Assembly: GCA_003283765.1 (NCBI GenBank)
Contig: QBVY01000006.1
Location: forward strand, 1-56,090
Length of the DNA stretch: 56,090 nucleotides
Direction of reading: 5' to 3'
Source: SAR86 cluster bacterium AG-313-N18
GTDB taxonomy: Bacteria; Pseudomonadota; Gammaproteobacteria; Magnimaribacterales; D2472
Positions 53,208 through 56,090 of this stretch are shown in pieces. The translations under genes were made by a program, and so were the position numbers. Below the pieces are notes generated by a model. That model searched no databases, was not told the DNA's origin, and saw only the letters and a program-made list of their open reading frames with translations. Position 1 is the stretch's first letter. The number at the start of each line of letters is the position of its first letter.

Positions 53208-54413
53208 TTAAAATTCTTTATTTGCAATAGCTCTAAAAAATTCAAGCGTCTCAAGCTCACTCTTCATATCTATGTCTTCAGAGGTTCCATATGAGCTGTT
53301 AGCAGATAATTTTACAATGACCATGCTCGATTCTGGTGCAACATAAATCATCTGGTTGTAAACTCCAATTGCCATGAATTCATTTTTATCACCTTTAGGT
53401 ATCCACCACTGATAGCCATATCCTAAGGGGTAATCAGAAAGTGGATTATCACCTGGAGTTAGGTGTGGCCCATCTGGGGTGATCGAGTCTTTTACCCAAG
53501 ATTTAGGAACAATTTGTTGCCCATTTAACTCGCCATCTAAACGGTAAAGTTCTCCAAATTTTGCATAATCTCTTGCAGTAACATTTAGTCCAGCAAATGC
53601 CATTTCCATACCCTCAGAATCAAGCAGCCAATAACCTTTATTAGTAGCGCCCATTGGATGCCAGAGCATTTCAGTCATGTAGTCTGTGATTGATTTGCCT
53701 GTAGCTCGATTAACTAACATGCCAAGAGTCTGAGTATCCATTGAATTGTAATGATTTCTTGTTCCAGGCTCGAAGTCATTACTTAAGGTTTGAATAAATT
53801 CATCGAATGAACCGCCCAAGCTAAAAATTTTAGCCCATCGATTTATATCTGATTCAGGGTCACTGTAATTCTCGTCCCATGATGCGCCGGAAGACATTTG
53901 CAATACATCCTTTATACGCACATTGTTATATGGTGAATTTTTTAATTCAGGCACATAATCTGAAATTGCCTCTTCTATACTCTTGATATGACCATCTCTT
54001 ATCGCTATACCAATAAGAGCCGAAATAAAGCTTTTTGCAACTGACATAGACATCCACTGAACATTTTCTCCACCAGTTAACCAGTATCTTTCAAATTGAA
54101 TTTCTCCATTTCTAAGAATCAATAAAGCGCTAGTGTCTGTTCGCTGGAGAAATTTTCCTGTTTCAATTTCCGTATCATTGAAATTAAAACTCACTGGTAG
54201 AGAGATAATTTTGCTAGATTTAAAATTTAAAGGTTTGGAAGAGGGGGTTAATGTTGACGAGTCTATGAATTTGTAGAACCTATTAAGATTTTCATACTGC
54301 TCTTGTCCTGAAAAGAGGGTGCTGACAACCATCACTCGAGTAAAAAGATCTTTATATACAAAGAATGCAATCAAGAGGATGATCGTTAAAAGACCTAGTA
54401 TTTTTTTAACCAT
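53208..54413 (-). CDS. Beta-lactamase-fold serine hydrolase
   Basis: 401 aa. ATG at 54413 is preferred because GGGGGA lies upstream of it; a TTG five codons earlier would extend it. An N-terminal hydrophobic anchor (KILGLLTIILLIAFFVY) suggests membrane attachment or export. SxxK is visible as SVAK and the tyrosine motif as YNS; the C-terminal part has a GYGYQWW-type block. This is the class C beta-lactamase/esterase EstB-like family (penicillin-binding protein-like), with substrate unknown. It is transcribed away from the cassette, just downstream of tRNA-Arg on the same strand. Confidence 0.88.
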   Translation of the reverse strand: MVKKILGLLTIILLIAFFVYKDLFTRVMVVSTLFSGQEQYENLNRFYKFIDSSTLTPSSKPLNFKSSKIISLPVSFNFNDTEIETGKFLQRTDTSALLILRNGEIQFERYWLTGGENVQWMSMSVAKSFISALIGIAIRDGHIKSIEEAISDYVPELKNSPYNNVRIKDVLQMSSGASWDENYSDPESDINRWAKIFSLGGSFDEFIQTLSNDFEPGTRNHYNSMDTQTLGMLVNRATGKSITDYMTEMLWHPMGATNKGYWLLDSEGMEMAFAGLNVTARDYAKFGELYRLDGELNGQQIVPKSWVKDSITPDGPHLTPGDNPLSDYPLGYGYQWWIPKGDKNEFMAIGVYNQMIYVAPESSMVIVKLSANSSYGTSEDIDMKSELETLEFFRAIANKEF

Positions 54414-54432
54414 TTTTAATTCCCCCAAAAAA

Positions 54433-54507
54433 TGGTGCCCTCTCCAGGAATCGAACCTAGAACTACTCCTTAGGAGGGAGTTGTTATATCCGTTTAACTA
54501 AGAAGGC
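54433..54507 (-). tRNA. tRNA-Arg (CCT)
   Basis: Read on the minus strand, the acceptor GCCTTCT pairs with AGAGGGC (one G-U pair), with discriminator A and an encoded CCA. The anticodon stem-loop ACTCCCTCCTAAGGAGT gives CCT. The T-arm reads CTAGGTTCGATTCCTGG. Confidence 0.94.
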
Positions 54508-54512
54508 TCTGA

Positions 54513-54806
54513 TTAAGCGTCTGTTATATCAAAAATATCTATATTTGGTCCATCAACGCACATCTCGCCAATAGCGCCAACAGTTCCATCTTCAGTTCTA
54601 AAAGCTAAATATTTTTCATAGTGCTCTTTTGAATCCCAAACCTCTGTAAGGACAAACTTATGAGGATCTTCAACATGCAATGTGAGATTGATATTTTGAC
54701 ATCCATCATATGCACGCGTTACATGAAAAACCTCAGTACAAATTCCTGAAAATTGATCAACCAACCCATCCTTTAAGGTACCGCTAAGTAAAACACTGAC
54801 TGCCAT
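54513..54806 (-). CDS. Antibiotic biosynthesis monooxygenase (ABM) domain protein
   Basis: 97-aa ferredoxin-like alpha/beta barrel protein. The YgiN-like pattern is VFHVTRAYDGCQNINLTLH and FVLTEVWDSKEHYEKYLAFR. The family includes quinol monooxygenases and heme-degrading proteins; no specific role is assignable. It is 5 bases from tRNA-Arg, and divergent from thrS across 128 bases. Confidence 0.83.
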   Translation of the reverse strand: MAVSVLLSGTLKDGLVDQFSGICTEVFHVTRAYDGCQNINLTLHVEDPHKFVLTEVWDSKEHYEKYLAFRTEDGTVGAIGEMCVDGPNIDIFDITDA

Positions 54807-54934
54807 AATGACTCCTAAACTTTATAAATTAAAACGTTTCTTCATGTTAAATTAAAGAGTGTTCAATAGAAAGTGCTGCTGAAAATATACCTTTCGAGTT
54901 AAAAATATTAGAATAGGGCGCAAGGACCAATACC

Positions 54935-56090
54935 ATGAGTAAAGAAATCACAATTACACTTCCTGACGGATCTCAGAAGCAAGCTCCTGTTGGCATTAGT
55001 GGGCTTGAAATTGCAAACATGATTGGCTCTGGTTTAGCAAAAGCTGCTATTGCATTTAGCGTCAATGGTGAGCAGAGAGACCTTGGCGATGTTGTCAGTC
55101 AGGATGCAGATATCTCTATTTTTACAATTGATTCAGATGAAGGTTTGGAAATAATGCGACATACAGTTGCGGCTCAGGTATTAGCCCGTGCTATAAAAAA
55201 TTTGTATCCAAAAGCTAAACTAGCTATTGGACCAACTATTGAAAATGGCTTTTACTACGACTTTTTATCTGATGAGAGAGTTTCCGTAGACGATTTACCA
55301 AAAATTGAAAAGGAAATGCTCAAGATTGTCGCCGAAAAATCCGACATTATTAAAACGATTCACTCCAAAAAAGAAGCGATCCAGAATTTTTTTGACATCA
55401 AAGAAGATTATAAAGTTAAGATCATCGAAGAGGCTGAGCAAGAGGATAATTTTCAACTTTACAATCAAGGTGATACCGGTTTTGTAGATTTGTGTCGTGG
55501 TCCTCATTTGCCTAGCTTAGATAAAGTTGGAGCTTTTAAGCTTACTAAGATTGCTGGCGCATATTGGAAAGGAGACTCACAAAATGAAATGTTATCTCGA
55601 ATTTATGGCACGGCCTGGAAAAATGAAAAAGACCTAAACAAATATTTAACTTTATTAGAAGAGGCTGAAAAGCGAGATCATCGAAAACTTGCCAAAGAAA
55701 TGGATTTATTTCACCTGCAAGAAGAGGCCCCTGGGATGGTTTTTTGGCATTCAAAAGGCTGGTCTATCTATGTAGCTTTGCAAAACTATATACGGAATAA
55801 GCAAATTGCTAATGGTTACGAAGAAATCAATACTCCTTTAGTGGTTGATCGTAAACTTTGGGAGGCTTCAGGTCACTGGGATAAGTATCGTGAAAATATG
55901 TTCATTACAGAAATTGATGAAGAGCACGCCAATGAAAAAAGAGTTAATGCGCTCAAGCCAATGAATTGTCCTTGTCATGTTCAGGTTTATAATCAAGGCC
56001 TTAAATCTTACAGAGACCTTCCAGTTAGACTGGCAGAATTTGGATCATGTCATAGGTATGAAGCTTCAGGCACCATGCATGGTCTTATGA
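54935..56090 (+). CDS. thrS: Threonyl-tRNA synthetase, 3'-truncated by window edge
   Basis: Charges tRNA-Thr. From ATG 54935 the frame stays open to the window end (385 codons). An N-terminal TGS domain (ITITLPDGSQKQAP) is followed by the editing domain (EIMRHTVAAQVLARAI, GFVDLCRGPHLP), then the class II core: MNCPCHVQVY and the start of motif 2, EFGSCHRYEASGTMHGL. The Cys in MNCPCH is a zinc ligand in ThrRS. The leader between the divergent ABM gene and the ATG could hold regulatory structure; I saw no clear one. The tail lies beyond the window. Confidence 0.97.
   Translation, partial: MSKEITITLPDGSQKQAPVGISGLEIANMIGSGLAKAAIAFSVNGEQRDLGDVVSQDADISIFTIDSDEGLEIMRHTVAAQVLARAIKNLYPKAKLAIGPTIENGFYYDFLSDERVSVDDLPKIEKEMLKIVAEKSDIIKTIHSKKEAIQNFFDIKEDYKVKIIEEAEQEDNFQLYNQGDTGFVDLCRGPHLPSLDKVGAFKLTKIAGAYWKGDSQNEMLSRIYGTAWKNEKDLNKYLTLLEEAEKRDHRKLAKEMDLFHLQEEAPGMVFWHSKGWSIYVALQNYIRNKQIANGYEEINTPLVVDRKLWEASGHWDKYRENMFITEIDEEHANEKRVNALKPMNCPCHVQVYNQGLKSYRDLPVRLAEFGSCHRYEASGTMHGLM

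Noticed and set aside
1-56090. CRISPR arrays, insertion sequences, prophage or integrase genes
   Set aside because: No regularly spaced repeats, transposase or integrase motifs, or phage structural genes were seen anywhere in the window.

Overview
The window is AT-rich, densely packed DNA from a bacterium. The housekeeping set (cysS, uvrB, purL, alaS, lysC, thrS, hflX), the short intergenic gaps and the compact proteins suggest a streamlined marine gammaproteobacterium, possibly SAR86-like. The phylum-level call is inference from general appearance; no rRNA gene is present to settle it. Both window edges cut a tRNA-synthetase gene: cysS lacks its 5' end and thrS lacks its 3' end.

Positions 1-26128 are ordinary core genome on mixed strands. 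They hold cysS, an SDR, tRNA-Asn, uvrB, a lytic transglycosylase lipoprotein, purL, two Nudix hydrolases, a gamma-carbonic-anhydrase-like protein, a dienelactone-hydrolase-like protein, alaS, lysC, a dihydroorotase-like gene, tRNA-Ser, an acetyltransferase, a PIF1/RecD-like helicase, an AgcS-type symporter, a phytoene-desaturase-like oxidoreductase, an internally duplicated lipoprotein, hflX, and a few small metabolic genes.

Positions 26287-47799 are the centre of interest: an unbroken run of plus-strand genes, mostly separated by 0-15 bases or overlapping. By eye they match the actinobacterial steroid catabolism genes one for one. The steroid ring A/B meta-cleavage branch is hsaC, hsaD, hsaE, hsaG and hsaF. 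The ring C/D (HIP) branch is fadD3, ipdF, ipdC, echA20, ipdA, ipdB, fadA6, two acyl-CoA dehydrogenases and an extra enoyl-CoA hydratase. Mixed in are a P450, an SDR, an EthD-like protein, an LLM flavin oxidoreductase, two tandem Lrp/AsnC regulators and a 2-hydroxyacid dehydrogenase. An MFS transporter (47855-49096) follows and may belong to the same system. Together they could convert a 3,4-dihydroxy-9,10-seco steroid to HIP, propionyl-CoA and pyruvate, then break HIP-CoA to central CoA esters. KstD, HsaA/HsaB and a KshB reductase are not in the window.

The most unusual feature is at 43049-44347. The 3-ketosteroid 9alpha-hydroxylase oxygenase (KshA) appears to be split into two adjacent genes. 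One encodes a 145-residue protein with a KshA-type Rieske [2Fe-2S] domain. The other encodes a 281-residue KshA-like protein that keeps the mononuclear-iron site and the edges of the Rieske fold but has the cluster-binding stretch cleanly missing.

Positions 49109-53207 hold a small DUF6122-like membrane protein, then a four-gene cassette for an activated sugar acid (2-hydroxyacid dehydrogenase, NAD-dependent epimerase, HAD phosphatase, KdsB-like cytidylyltransferase). It is followed by a 22-codon remnant matching the C-terminus of the DUF6122-like gene, so the cassette lies between a gene and a decayed copy of its end. A beta-lactamase-fold hydrolase, tRNA-Arg, an ABM-domain protein and thrS close the window.
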